NCBI RefSeq assembly: GCF_002250625.1
Contig: NZ_NMVQ01000046.1
Location: 90,606-154,605, forward strand
Reading direction: 5' to 3'
DNA from: Enemella dayhoffiae
GTDB taxonomy: Bacteria; Actinomycetota; Actinomycetes; Propionibacteriales; Propionibacteriaceae
Length of the DNA: 64,000 bases
Each line of letters starts with the position of its first letter. Positions within the stretch are counted from its first letter, which is position 1. A model generated the notes under the pieces. It worked only from the letters and a program-made list of their open reading frames with translations, had not been told where the DNA came from and did no database searches. The position numbers and the translations under genes were made by a program. Of this stretch, positions 16,426 to 25,377 are shown piece by piece.

Positions 16426-17436
16426 TCAGGGCAGGACGATGACCTGACCGGCATAGACGAGGCCGGCACCGAAGCCGACGATCAGGGCGACCTGACCGCT
16501 GTGGCCCTGGCCCTCGGCGTACAAGGTTTCGATCGCCAGCGGGATGGAGGCGGCCGAGGTGTTGCCCTGCTTCTTGATGTCGCGGGCGACGGTGACGTGC
16601 TCGGGCAGGCGCAGGGTGCGGATCATCGCGTCGGTGATCCGGTTGTTCGCCTGGTGCGGGATGAACACCTCGAGTTCGTCGACGGTGATCCCTGCCCGGT
16701 CGAGCATCTCGACGGTCTTGCGGGCCACCGAGGTGGACGCCCACTTGAACACCGGTTGCCCGTCCATCTTGAGCTTCGGCAGGCCCTCGCCCTCCCACTC
16801 GGTGGTCAGCGGAGCGTGGATCACCTCGGCGGACGCGCCGTCGGAGCCCCAGACGACCGGGCCGATGCCCGGGGTGTCGCTCGGCCCGACGACGGCCGCG
16901 CCGGCCCCGTCGGCGAACAGGAAGGCGGTGCTGCGGTCGGAGAACTCGGTGATCTGGCTGAGCCGTTCGGCGCCGACCACCAGAGCGTGCGTGGCGGCAC
17001 CGGTGCGGATCAGCGCGTCGGCCTGGGCCAGGGCGTGGCAGAAGCCGGCACAGGCCGCCGAGATGTCGTACGCCGCAGCGGTTCCGGCGCCCAGGGCGTA
17101 CGCCAACTGCGGGGCCAGACCAGGGGTGATCTGGTGGTGCGAGACGGTGGCGACGATCACCAGGTCGATCTGCTCCGGCGCGATGCCGGCCCGCTCGATC
17201 GCCTGTCGGGACGCCGATTCCGACATCACCGCGAGGGTTTCCTCCTTGGTGGACCAGCGTCGTTCGGTGATCCCGGTGCGCTGCTCGATCCACTCCGGGG
17301 TGGACTCGATGATGGTGCACATCTCCTCGTTGCTCACCACGCGCGAGGGGCGGTAGGCGCCGAAACCGAGGATCCGGCTGTAGGGCGCGCCGGCCGGCGC
17401 CTGGATCTTCCCGGTCTTCTGGATTGCTTCGCTCAC
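16426..17436 (-). CDS. fabH: Beta-ketoacyl-ACP synthase III
   Basis: A 336-residue enzyme that starts fatty-acid synthesis by condensing an acyl-CoA primer with malonyl-ACP. The triad is visible: Cys129 in S-A-A-C-A-G-F, His261 in F-I-P-H-Q-A-N, and Asn292 in K-Q-G-N-T-S-A. Branched or propionyl primers would fit an actinobacterium, but primer choice is not readable here. Its start overlaps the fabD stop by 4 bp, indicating coupling. Confidence 0.96.
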   Translation of the reverse strand: MSEAIQKTGKIQAPAGAPYSRILGFGAYRPSRVVSNEEMCTIIESTPEWIEQRTGITERRWSTKEETLAVMSESASRQAIERAGIAPEQIDLVIVATVSHHQITPGLAPQLAYALGAGTAAAYDISAACAGFCHALAQADALIRTGAATHALVVGAERLSQITEFSDRSTAFLFADGAGAAVVGPSDTPGIGPVVWGSDGASAEVIHAPLTTEWEGEGLPKLKMDGQPVFKWASTSVARKTVEMLDRAGITVDELEVFIPHQANNRITDAMIRTLRLPEHVTVARDIKKQGNTSAASIPLAIETLYAEGQGHSGQVALIVGFGAGLVYAGQVIVLP

Positions 17437-18650
17437 GGGGAAACCTCCGTCGCCTGGGTCGTCTCAACAGTGGGATAGAGGCGCAGCAGCGGCTGCCCCG
17501 GGCTGACCGGATCGCCGTCCTCGACGAGCCACTCGGTGACCAGACCGCCGTGTGGGGTGGTCACGGCGATCTCGTCGCGCAGGTTGGCGACGGTGCCGAT
17601 GGTGGCCAGCGCCGGCAGCACCGACTGCTCGGAAACCCCGTCGGTACGGGTGAACTGGCCCTTGCCGGGGGACACGACCAGCCGCCAGGTGGGGTTGTTG
17701 TTCAGCTCGGCCGGGGTGGACGGCTCGCCGTGGCGGCGTACGAACTCCTGGGCCTCGGGCAGCTGATCGGGGGTGTTCAGCGCGAAAAGCTCGACCCCCT
17801 TGAGATTCCGCTTGGCGATCCCGGTCAGCGTGCCGGCCGGAGTGAGCTCCAGCATGCCGGTCACCCCGAGGTCGAGCATCGTCTCCATGCACAGGTCCCA
17901 GCGCACCGGGTTGGCCACCTGACCGACGATCCGACGCAACACGTCGTGACCGTCGTGCACCACGGCACCGTCGACGTTGGACAGCAGGCGTACCCGCGGA
18001 TCGTGGGTGGACACCGCGTCGGCGAGCTTCGCCAGGTGGGCGACCGCCGGGGCCATGTGCTCGGTGTGGAACGCGCCGGCCACGCTGAGCGGGACGAGCC
18101 GGCAGCGGCGGGGTGCGTCGTCGGCCAGTGCCGCCAGCTGCTCGACGGTCCCGGCGGCGACGATCTGACCGCTGCCGTTGTTGTTGGCCGCGGTCAGGCC
18201 GTGCCGTTCGATGGCGGCGAGCACCTCCCCGGGGTCACCGCCCACCATCGCGGTCATCGAGGTGGGGGTGGCGGCCGAGGCGTCGGCCATCCCGCGGCCG
18301 CGCTCGCGGACCAGCACCATCGCCTGTTCGGCGGACAGTACGCCGGCTCCGGCGGCGGCGGTGATCTCGCCGACCGAGTGGCCGGCGCCGACGCCGATCA
18401 TCGGGAACGCGTCGGCCGGGTGCGAGAACAGCGACACCGCGCTGAGCAGTCCGGCGGCCACCAGCAGCGGCTGGGCCACGGCGGTGTCGCGGATCGTGTC
18501 GGCCTCGGCCTTGGTGCCGTAGTGCAGCAGGTCCATCCCGGTCACGGCGGAGAACCACTCCAACCGGCTGGCGAACCGGGAGTCAACGACCCACGGTTCG
18601 AGGAATCCTGGTGTCTGGGCGCCCTGACCTGGCGCAACGATTGCGAGCAC
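17433..18650 (-). CDS. fabD: Malonyl-CoA:ACP transacylase with C-terminal lipoyl-like domain
   Basis: A 405-residue protein. Residues 1 to about 300 are a normal FabD transacylase: Ser92 in A-G-H-S-V-G-E is the acyl nucleophile and His195 in G-A-F-H-T-E the general base. FabD is usually about 310 residues; here residues 320-395 add a barrel-sandwich (biotinyl/lipoyl-like) domain, recognisable by T-P-H-G-G-L-V-T-E-W-L-V-E-D-G-D-P-V followed by S-P-G-Q-P-L. The modifiable-lysine turn (M-K-M or D-K-A) is absent; L-R-D-E-I-A occupies that place. The GTG start is followed in frame by the family N-terminus A-P-G-Q-G-A-Q. First gene of the minus-strand fab operon after its 124-bp promoter region. 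Confidence 0.93.
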   Translation of the reverse strand: MLAIVAPGQGAQTPGFLEPWVVDSRFASRLEWFSAVTGMDLLHYGTKAEADTIRDTAVAQPLLVAAGLLSAVSLFSHPADAFPMIGVGAGHSVGEITAAAGAGVLSAEQAMVLVRERGRGMADASAATPTSMTAMVGGDPGEVLAAIERHGLTAANNNGSGQIVAAGTVEQLAALADDAPRRCRLVPLSVAGAFHTEHMAPAVAHLAKLADAVSTHDPRVRLLSNVDGAVVHDGHDVLRRIVGQVANPVRWDLCMETMLDLGVTGMLELTPAGTLTGIAKRNLKGVELFALNTPDQLPEAQEFVRRHGEPSTPAELNNNPTWRLVVSPGKGQFTRTDGVSEQSVLPALATIGTVANLRDEIAVTTPHGGLVTEWLVEDGDPVSPGQPLLRLYPTVETTQATEVSP

Positions 18651-18716
18651 GCTCCCACTCTGTCGCCTCGGCGTACTCGCACGCGCGCAGCGACATCACG
18701 AAAAGGTCTCCGCGAT

Positions 18717-18735
18717 TTTGTGGGGTTCCCACAAA
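18717..18735. promoter_or_regulatory. fabD: Palindromic operator candidate upstream of fabD
   Basis: TTTGTGGG (18717-18724) and CCCACAAA (18728-18735) form a perfect 8-bp inverted repeat with a 3-nt GTT spacer. It lies in the 124-bp gap between fasR and fabD, 67 bp upstream of the fabD start. Position makes it the natural FasR activator site; binding is inference. No clear -35/-10 pair was identified. Confidence 0.55.
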
Positions 18736-18774
18736 CCGGTCGGTCATTTCAGTCGCGGAGCCCGGTGGCGGTCG

Positions 18775-20001
18775 TCATCGTGACTCCTGGTCGCGGGTGC
18801 CCGGGCCCAGCAGCCGGCCCAGGGTGAGCGCCATCCGCAGCACATAGGCGTCCCGCGGGTCGGCGGGGTTGTAGCCGGAAACCTCGGTGATCCGGCGCAG
18901 TCGATAGCGCACGGTGTTGGCGTGTACGAACAACGCGCGCGCGGTTCCTTCGATCGAGGTGCCGGCATCGAGGAAGGCGACCAGGGTCTCCAGCAGGCCG
19001 CCGCCGGCCTCGGCCAGGGGGCCGAACACCTCGTGCGCCAGGGCGCGTCGGGCGTGGCCGTCGCCGTTCAACGCGCGCTCGGGCAGCAGATCGACCGCGG
19101 ATACCGGCCGCGGCGCCTCCTGCCAGGCCGCGGCCGCGCGCAGACCCGACAGTGCCGAGCGGGCCGAGGCGGAGGCGTCGACCAGGTGGTCCACCGAGGG
19201 CCCGAGGACCACCGGCCCGGGCCCGAAGAAGTCGAGCAGCCGTCCGGTGAGTGTCAGACCGCTCTCCACCTCGGCCATCGGCCTGCCGCCCAGCACAAGC
19301 ACGAGCCGGTCGCCCTGGATCGCCGACAGCAGGTCCACATCGCTGCGGGCGGCGGTACGCCGCAGGTCCTCACCCAGCCGCGGGTCGTCGTTGCCGGGCG
19401 CCGCCCCGACCGCGACCGCCACGGCGCTGGTCGCCGTCCAGCCCATCGTGGACGCCCGCGAGAGCACCGTCTCGTCGGCCTCGCCGCGTACGACAGCGTC
19501 GACCACCAGCGCCTCCAGCCGGGCGTCCCAGGCGCCGCGGGTCTCGGCGGCGCGGGCGTACACCTCGGCGGCCGCGAACGCGATTTCCCTGCTGTACTGG
19601 ATGATCGCGAGCTGCGCGACCGGGCGATCGCCGCGCGGGAGCAGCTCCTGCAGCTTGGACTCGACCACCTCGATGGTGGTGCGCACCAGCTCGACGGTCT
19701 GGTGCAGCGAGATGTGGCGGGCCAGGGCGCGCGGGGCGGTGGCGAACACCTCGAGCCCCGAGCTGGCCGAGTCGGGGTCGCCGAACCACTCGATGAACCC
19801 GTCAATACCGGCCCGGGCAACCACGCCAACCCAGGACCGGTGCTCCGCCCCCAGAGCGCTGAACCAGGCGTGCCGCTGCTCCATCTCGGCGGCCGCGGCG
19901 GTCGCCATCACCGAGGCGATCCCGGACAACCGACGGCTGATCGCGGCCCGCTGCCGCGCGGACAGCTGGGGCGATCGTGCGCCGCGTGGCTCCGGGGTCA
20001 T
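18775..20001 (-). CDS. fasR: PucR/CdaR-type regulator of fatty-acid synthesis
   Basis: A 408-residue regulator. The C-terminal about 60 residues carry the PucR-type helix-turn-helix (V-H-A-N-T-V-R-Y-R-L-R-R-I near 362-374), preceded by a GGDEF-like/CdaR central region and an N-terminal helical domain. Its place directly upstream of fabD-fabH-acpP-fabF matches FasR of Streptomyces coelicolor, an activator of that operon (established there; inferred here). The mRNA is probably leaderless, with TAAGGT 7 nt before the ATG. The gene is divergent from the PHP hydrolase. Confidence 0.88.
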   Translation of the reverse strand: MTPEPRGARSPQLSARQRAAISRRLSGIASVMATAAAAEMEQRHAWFSALGAEHRSWVGVVARAGIDGFIEWFGDPDSASSGLEVFATAPRALARHISLHQTVELVRTTIEVVESKLQELLPRGDRPVAQLAIIQYSREIAFAAAEVYARAAETRGAWDARLEALVVDAVVRGEADETVLSRASTMGWTATSAVAVAVGAAPGNDDPRLGEDLRRTAARSDVDLLSAIQGDRLVLVLGGRPMAEVESGLTLTGRLLDFFGPGPVVLGPSVDHLVDASASARSALSGLRAAAAWQEAPRPVSAVDLLPERALNGDGHARRALAHEVFGPLAEAGGGLLETLVAFLDAGTSIEGTARALFVHANTVRYRLRRITEVSGYNPADPRDAYVLRMALTLGRLLGPGTRDQESR

Positions 20002-20014
20002 GGGTCAGACCTTA
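20002..20014 (-). promoter_or_regulatory. fasR: Leaderless -10 element for fasR
   Basis: On the minus strand TAAGGT (20014-20009) is followed by 7 nt and the fasR ATG at 20001. No ribosome-binding site is present in the gap. Confidence 0.5.
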
Positions 20015-20079
20015 CTGAGTCCGGCGGTTGTGATGGGTACGCTGGGCGGGCACGATCGCCGAGGCGCTGAGGAGGCTCG

Positions 20080-21099
20080 ATGGACCCGGTGGAAGCCCTG
20101 CGCGAGATCGCGTTCCTGCTGGAGCGTGGCCGCGCCGACACCCACCGCGTGAAGGCCTACCGGAGGGCCGCCGACCTGATCGCCGAGATGCGGCGTACCG
20201 AACGCGAGGAGCACCAACGCGCGGGGGACTGGCAGTCGCTGCCCGGGCTGGGACCGAAGACCGCGACCGTCATCGCCCAGGCCGTCGCCGGCGGCGTACC
20301 CGACTATCTCGCGCAGCTGCGCACCGAGCAGCAACCGTTGGCGCACGGCGGCAAGCAGGTACGCGAGGCGCTGCGGGGTGACCTGCACTGCCACTCCACC
20401 TGGTCCGACGGCGGGTCGCCGTTGGAGGAGATGATGCTGGTCGCCAAGTCGTTCGGCTATTCCTATCAGGCGATCACCGACCACTCGCCGCGGCTGAAGG
20501 TGGCGCGCGGGCTGAGCGCCGAGCGACTGCGCGAGCAGCTGGAGCTGGTCGACGACCTCAACGACGCCTTCGCCGACGCGGATTTCCGTGTGCTCAAAGG
20601 GATCGAGGTGGACATCCTCGACGACGGCCGGCTGGACCAGGAGCCGGCGCTGCTGCGCGAGCTCGACGTCGTGGTGTCGTCGGTGCACTCCAAGCTGGCC
20701 ATGGACTCGGAGTCGATGACCCACCGGATGGTCGCCGCGATCGCCAACCCGGCCACCAACATCCTCGGGCACTGCACCGGCCGGCTGGTCACCGGAGGGC
20801 GTGGCACCCGGCCGCAGTCGGTGTTCGACCCCGAGGTGGTGTTCACCGCCTGCGCCCAGTTCGGCGTCGCGGTGGAGATCAACTCCCGACCCGAGCGCTG
20901 CGATCCGCCCGATGACCTGCTGTCGCTGGCGGTGGAGCTCGGGTGTCACTTCTCCATCGACACCGACGCGCACGCTCCGGGTCAACTGGAGTGGGTCGCC
21001 TACGGCTGCGAGCGCGCCGAGCAGCACGGGATCGAGCTCGACCGGATCATCAACACCTGGCCGCTGGAGAAGCTGCTCGAGTTCTGCGACCGCGGTTGA
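20080..21099 (+). CDS. PHP domain phosphoesterase with N-terminal helix-hairpin-helix
   Basis: A 339-residue metal-dependent hydrolase. Residues about 1-70 are a helix-hairpin-helix DNA-binding region (L-P-G-L-G-P-K-T-A) like that of PolX-type enzymes. The PHP domain from about 98 has all the metal motifs: D-L-H-C-H-S-T-W-S-D-G, T-D-H-S, G-I-E-V-D, S-V-H-S, G-H-C-T-G-R, E-I-N-S-R and D-T-D-A-H. It resembles the C-terminal exonuclease half of PolX without the polymerase domain, so a DNA-end nuclease or phosphatase role is likely; histidinol phosphatase is the less likely alternative. GAGGAGG precedes the ATG. Confidence 0.88.
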   Translation: MDPVEALREIAFLLERGRADTHRVKAYRRAADLIAEMRRTEREEHQRAGDWQSLPGLGPKTATVIAQAVAGGVPDYLAQLRTEQQPLAHGGKQVREALRGDLHCHSTWSDGGSPLEEMMLVAKSFGYSYQAITDHSPRLKVARGLSAERLREQLELVDDLNDAFADADFRVLKGIEVDILDDGRLDQEPALLRELDVVVSSVHSKLAMDSESMTHRMVAAIANPATNILGHCTGRLVTGGRGTRPQSVFDPEVVFTACAQFGVAVEINSRPERCDPPDDLLSLAVELGCHFSIDTDAHAPGQLEWVAYGCERAEQHGIELDRIINTWPLEKLLEFCDRG

Positions 21100-21114
21100 G
21101 GCGTACGCCGCTAT

Positions 21115-21480
21115 TCAGCCGACGGTGAGCTCGCCGGGCTCGGGCCAGCGTTGCGGCGTACCCTCGGCCCAGATCAGTTCCAGCGACGCCAGCAGGCCGT
21201 CGACCACCCGGACGACGACCTCGCCGCGACGCTCCTCACCCACCCAGTAGCGGCCGAGCAGCGGCCCGTCGGAGAGCGCCACCGGCGGAGCATCGCGCAC
21301 CACCAGCGGCACCCGCCACGGGTCGTCACTGGGCCGGCGCCGGATCCCGATCAGCTGGCTGTCCAGACCGACGGTCGCCGAGGGCTCGTTGCCGTCGAAG
21401 AAGCGCGTCGTCTCCAACGCCACCACCGCGGCGAGCAGGCTCTCCTCGGCGGGGCTGAGGGCTCCGACAGGCTCAGCCAT
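21115..21480 (-). CDS. Small hypothetical protein downstream of aceE
   Basis: A 121-residue soluble protein without a family I recognise. It starts 2 nt after the aceE stop and is probably co-transcribed. The start region is unusual: its first codons (M-A-E-P-V-G-A) are encoded by a copy of the dispersed repeat GGCTGAGCCTGTCGGAGCC (21460-21478, complement), so the true start may instead be a downstream codon. The C-terminal half has regular alternation of hydrophobic residues (V-V-V-R-V-V-D-G-L-L) that looks like real protein. It is convergent with the PHP gene, 15 bp away. Confidence 0.55.
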   Translation of the reverse strand: MAEPVGALSPAEESLLAAVVALETTRFFDGNEPSATVGLDSQLIGIRRRPSDDPWRVPLVVRDAPPVALSDGPLLGRYWVGEERRGEVVVRVVDGLLASLELIWAEGTPQRWPEPGELTVG

Positions 21481-21481
21481 C

Positions 21482-24256
21482 TCAGGCGCCCGCGCCCTCC
21501 TGCTTGACGTTGGACACCGCGGTCGGATCGTCGATCTTGTAGCGGCGGAAGGCCTCGGCCGGCGCGTCCTTGCGATACTTCCCGTCGCGGGCCAGGGCGT
21601 CCAGGGTCGCCACGACGATCGACTCGGCGTCCACCATGAAGAACCGGCGTGCCGCGGCCCGGGTGTCGGCGAAGCCGAACCCGTCGGTGCCCAGCGAGCG
21701 CCACTCGTGCTTCACATACGGCCGGATCTGGTCCTGCACCGCCCGCTGATAATCGCTGACGGCCACCACCGGACCGTCAGCGTCGGCGAGCTTGGTGGTC
21801 ACCCACGGGGTCCTGTTCGGCTCATCGGGGTGCAGGAAGTTGCGCTCCTCGACCGCCATCGCCTCGCGGGCCAGCTCGTTCCAGCTGGTCACCGACCACA
21901 CCGCCGCGTCCACCGACCACTCCTCACGCAGCATCTGCTGGGCCTTGAGCGCCCACGGGACGCCGACGCCGGAGGCCAGGATCTGCGCCTTGGCCATCTT
22001 GTCGTCGCCCTGGGCGGGGGAGTAGCGGTACATCCCCTTGAGCAGCCCCTCGACGTCCAGCTCTTCCGGCGGGCCGGGCTGGTCGGTCGGCTCGTTGTAG
22101 ACGGTGAGGTAGTAGATGAGGTCCTCACCGTTGGGGTGCTTCTCATCCGAGCCATAGCCGTACATCCGGCGCAGCCCGTCCTTCACGATGTGCGCGACCT
22201 CGAAGGTGAACGCGGGGTCGTAGTGCACCACGGCAGGGTTGGTGGCGGCCAGCAGCGGGGAGTGCCCGTCGGCGTGCTGCAGCCCCTCACCGGTCAACGT
22301 GGTCCGGCCCGCCGTGGCCCCGATCAGGAAGCCGCGCGCGAGCTGGTCGCTGGCGGCCCAGATGAAGTCACCGACCCGCTGGAAGCCGAACATCGAATAG
22401 AACATGAACACCGGGATCATCGGCTCACCGTGGGTGGCGTATGAGCTGCCGGCAGCGGTGAACGAGGAGAGCCCGCCCGCCTCGGAGATGCCCTCGTGCA
22501 GCAACTGGCCCTGCGCGGATTCCTTCCAGGACAGCAGAAGCTTGCGGTCCACTGACTCGTAGGTCTGCCCGGCCGGGTTGTAGATCTTGGCGGTCGGGAA
22601 CATCGAGTCCATGCCGAAGGTGCGATATTCGTCGGGGGCGATCGGCACGATCCGCTTGCCGATCTCCGGATCCTTCATCAGGTCGCGGAGCAGGCGTACG
22701 AACGCCTGGGTGGTCGCCACCTTGGGGATCTTGTGCCCCTCGGCCGGCGAGGCCATCAGCGGCTTGTAGGTCTTGTCGCCCGGCAACTCCACCTTGCGCG
22801 GCTTGACCCGACGGATCGGCGCATAGCCGCCGAGCTTCATCCGCCGCTCGACCATGTATTTGATCACCTCGGAATCCTCACCCGGGTGGTAGTAGGGCGG
22901 GTTGTAGGAGTCTTCGAGATCCTTGTCCGGGATCGGGATGTGGATCCGGTCGCGGAACGCCTTCAGGTCGTCGCTGGTCAACTTCTTCATCTGATGGGTG
23001 GCGTTCTTCGCCTCCAGGGCGTCGATCGTCCACCCCTTCACCGTCTGCGCCAGGATCACCGTCGGCTGGCCGTGGTGATTGTACGCCTGGTTGAACGCCG
23101 CGAACACCTTGCGATAGTCGTGGCCGCCGCGCGAGAGCAGCTCGATGTCCTTGTCGGACATGCCCGACACCATCTTCTGCAGCCGCGGGTCGTCGAAGAA
23201 GTGCGAGCGGATGTATGCGCCGTCCTCGACGGTGTAGGTCTGGAACTGTCCGTCGGGGGTGGTGTTCATCTTGTTCACCAGCGCACCGTCGGTGTCCTTG
23301 GCGAGCAGCGGATCCCAGTCCCGGCCCCACAGCACCTTGATCACGTTCCAGCCGGCGCCGCGGAAGAACGACTCCAGTTCCTGGACGATCTTGCCGTTGC
23401 CGCGCACCGGGCCGTCGAGCTGCTGCAGGTTGCAGTTGATCACGAAGGTGAGGTTGTCCAACCCCTCGCGGGCGGCGACCCCGATCGCGCCGAGCGACTC
23501 GGGCTCGCCCATCTCACCGTCACCGAGGAACGCCCACACGTGCTGCTGGGAGGTGTCCTTGATGCCGCGGTTCTGCAGATAGCGGTTGAACCGGGCGAGA
23601 TAGATCGCGTTCATCGGCCCGATGCCCATCGACACCGTCGGGAACTCCCAGAAGTCCGGCATCGAGCGCGGGTGCGGATAGGAGGACAAGCCGCGACCGG
23701 GGCCGCGCGAGTGCTCCTGGCGGAAGCCGTCCAGCTGGTCGGCGCTGAGCCGCCCCAGCAGGTAGGAACGGGCGTAGATGCCGGGCGCGGCGTGGCCCTG
23801 GACGAAGATGTGGTCGCCTCCGCCGGGGTGGTCCTTGCCGCGGAAGAAGTGGTTGTAACCGACCTCATAGAGGCTGGCGGCCGAGGCGTACGAGGCGATG
23901 TGCCCGCCGACCTCGAGACCCTTGCGGTTGGCCTTGGACACCATCACCGCCGCGTTCCAGCGAATGGCCCGGCGGATCTCGCGCTCGAGGTCCTCATCGC
24001 CGGGGAACCACGGCTCGTCCTCGGGGGCGATCGTGTTGATGTAGTCGCTGCTGCGCAGCGAGGGGAGACCCACCTGCCGCTGACGGGCCCGGTCGAGCAG
24101 CTTCAGCATGATGAAGCGGGCCCGGTTCTGCCCGTCGCTGTCCAGCATCCCGTCGAACGAGTCGAGCCACTCCTGGGTCTCTTCCGGATCGATGTCGGGC
24201 AGCTGGAAGGCCGTGCCCTCGGCGGTGATTGCGGGACGTTCTCCTGGCCTGGCCAA
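21482..24256 (-). CDS. aceE: Pyruvate dehydrogenase E1 component (homodimeric)
   Basis: A 924-residue thiamine-diphosphate enzyme that decarboxylates pyruvate and acetylates the lipoyl domain of E2. The ThDP motif G-D-G-E-M-G-E-P followed about 30 residues later by N-C-N-L-Q is present, as are the AceE-specific Y-I-N-T-I and H-P-R-S-M-P-D-F segments. The start is TTG at 24256: AAAGGAGA lies 6 nt upstream, and the 27-codon extension of the open frame has no such support. It is divergent from DUF3052-ahpE, the same arrangement as aceE/Rv2239c/ahpE in mycobacteria. E2 and E3 are not in this window. Confidence 0.96.
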   Translation of the reverse strand: MARPGERPAITAEGTAFQLPDIDPEETQEWLDSFDGMLDSDGQNRARFIMLKLLDRARQRQVGLPSLRSSDYINTIAPEDEPWFPGDEDLEREIRRAIRWNAAVMVSKANRKGLEVGGHIASYASAASLYEVGYNHFFRGKDHPGGGDHIFVQGHAAPGIYARSYLLGRLSADQLDGFRQEHSRGPGRGLSSYPHPRSMPDFWEFPTVSMGIGPMNAIYLARFNRYLQNRGIKDTSQQHVWAFLGDGEMGEPESLGAIGVAAREGLDNLTFVINCNLQQLDGPVRGNGKIVQELESFFRGAGWNVIKVLWGRDWDPLLAKDTDGALVNKMNTTPDGQFQTYTVEDGAYIRSHFFDDPRLQKMVSGMSDKDIELLSRGGHDYRKVFAAFNQAYNHHGQPTVILAQTVKGWTIDALEAKNATHQMKKLTSDDLKAFRDRIHIPIPDKDLEDSYNPPYYHPGEDSEVIKYMVERRMKLGGYAPIRRVKPRKVELPGDKTYKPLMASPAEGHKIPKVATTQAFVRLLRDLMKDPEIGKRIVPIAPDEYRTFGMDSMFPTAKIYNPAGQTYESVDRKLLLSWKESAQGQLLHEGISEAGGLSSFTAAGSSYATHGEPMIPVFMFYSMFGFQRVGDFIWAASDQLARGFLIGATAGRTTLTGEGLQHADGHSPLLAATNPAVVHYDPAFTFEVAHIVKDGLRRMYGYGSDEKHPNGEDLIYYLTVYNEPTDQPGPPEELDVEGLLKGMYRYSPAQGDDKMAKAQILASGVGVPWALKAQQMLREEWSVDAAVWSVTSWNELAREAMAVEERNFLHPDEPNRTPWVTTKLADADGPVVAVSDYQRAVQDQIRPYVKHEWRSLGTDGFGFADTRAAARRFFMVDAESIVVATLDALARDGKYRKDAPAEAFRRYKIDDPTAVSNVKQEGAGA

Positions 24257-24472
24257 AGCAGATCTCCTTTTGGGACGTACTGTCCAGGCCCATTTTGCAC
24301 CCCTTGGTCGGACCTCACCAGCGCGGGGTCTCGCCACGGAGCGATCGGTCGAAATCCCTCGTGGTGGTGAGCTGGGGTCGCTGGGGTACCGCGCAGCAGC
24401 GGCTCATGGCACGATGCTGCTGAAAGATGGACGAGCTGGGTCCACATCGAACAACGGGACGGGAGTCTGTGG

Positions 24473-24895
24473 GTGGTGAGTACGGCCGGGGGCAAGGCAG
24501 CAGCCGCAGCCGAGCAGTTGGGGCTATCGAATGAGATGGCCGTTCAGGAGCTGGGCTGGGACGACGACGTGGACGACGGGCTCCGCATCGCCGTCGAGGA
24601 CGCGATCGACGCGGAAATGGTCGAGGAGGCCATGGAGGCGGTTGACGTGGTGCTGCTGTGGTGGCGCGAGGACGACGGCGACCTGGTCGACGGACTGGTC
24701 GACGCGCTGACCGATCTGGCAGACAAGGGCTGGGTCTGGCTGCTCACCCCCAAGGTCGGCCGCGATGGTCACGTCGACCCCTCCGACATCGCCGAGGCCG
24801 CCACCACCGCGGGGCTCTCCCAGACCAGCACAGCCCAGGTGTCCGGCGACTGGGCGGCCAGCAAGCTCGTCCGCCCCAAGGGGTCCCGCCGGTGA
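24473..24895 (+). CDS. DUF3052 family protein
   Basis: A 140-residue acidic protein of the actinobacterial DUF3052 family, recognised by A-A-E-Q-L-G-L, V-Q-E-L-G-W-D-D-D-V and the D-V-V-L-L-W-W-R segment. Function is unknown. Two GTG codons (24473, 24476) are possible starts. The stop overlaps the ahpE start (GTGA). Divergent from aceE across 216 bp that hold both promoters but no element I can define. Confidence 0.88.
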   Translation: MVSTAGGKAAAAAEQLGLSNEMAVQELGWDDDVDDGLRIAVEDAIDAEMVEEAMEAVDVVLLWWREDDGDLVDGLVDALTDLADKGWVWLLTPKVGRDGHVDPSDIAEAATTAGLSQTSTAQVSGDWAASKLVRPKGSRR

Positions 24896-25377
24896 GCGTG
24901 CCCGGCATCGGGGATCGGGTGGGTGTGGTCGAGGCGACCAACCAATTCGGCCAAGGCGTACGCCTGGGTGAGGGCGGGTGGTCGCTGCTGTTCTTCTATC
25001 CGTTCGCGTTCACCGGCATCTGCACCGGTGAGCTGGGTCGGCTGCGTGCGGACCGGCAGGCGTACGCCGATGCCGGGTGCCGGATCGCCGCGATCTCCTG
25101 CGACACCATGTTTTCCCTGCGGGTGTTCGACGACCGCGAAGGGTTCGGGTTCGACCTGGTCGCCGATCACTGGCCGCACGGGGCGATCGCCGAACGGTTC
25201 GGGGTGTTCGACGCCGAGCGCGGTTGCGCGATCCGCGGGTCGTTCCTGCTCGACCCGGACGGGGTGCTGCGCTGGAGCGTGGTGAACCCGATCGGCGAGG
25301 GCCGGGACCTGGACGCTCATCTGGCGGTCGTCCGCGAACTCACGTCGGCTGGGGGAGACGCTCCCGCAGCAGGGTGA
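24892..25377 (+). CDS. ahpE: AhpE-type one-cysteine peroxiredoxin
   Basis: A 161-residue thioredoxin-fold peroxidase that reduces hydroperoxides in the cytoplasm. The peroxidatic Cys is in F-A-F-T-G-I-C-T-G-E-L near residue 45, the AhpE-type variant of the usual F-T-x-V-C-P-x-E. Two more Cys (I-S-C-D and R-G-C-A) are present, so a resolving cysteine cannot be excluded. GTG at 24892 overlaps the DUF3052 stop. Its 3' end overlaps the convergent sigma-factor gene by 38 bp. Confidence 0.9.
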   Translation: MSVPGIGDRVGVVEATNQFGQGVRLGEGGWSLLFFYPFAFTGICTGELGRLRADRQAYADAGCRIAAISCDTMFSLRVFDDREGFGFDLVADHWPHGAIAERFGVFDAERGCAIRGSFLLDPDGVLRWSVVNPIGEGRDLDAHLAVVRELTSAGGDAPAAG

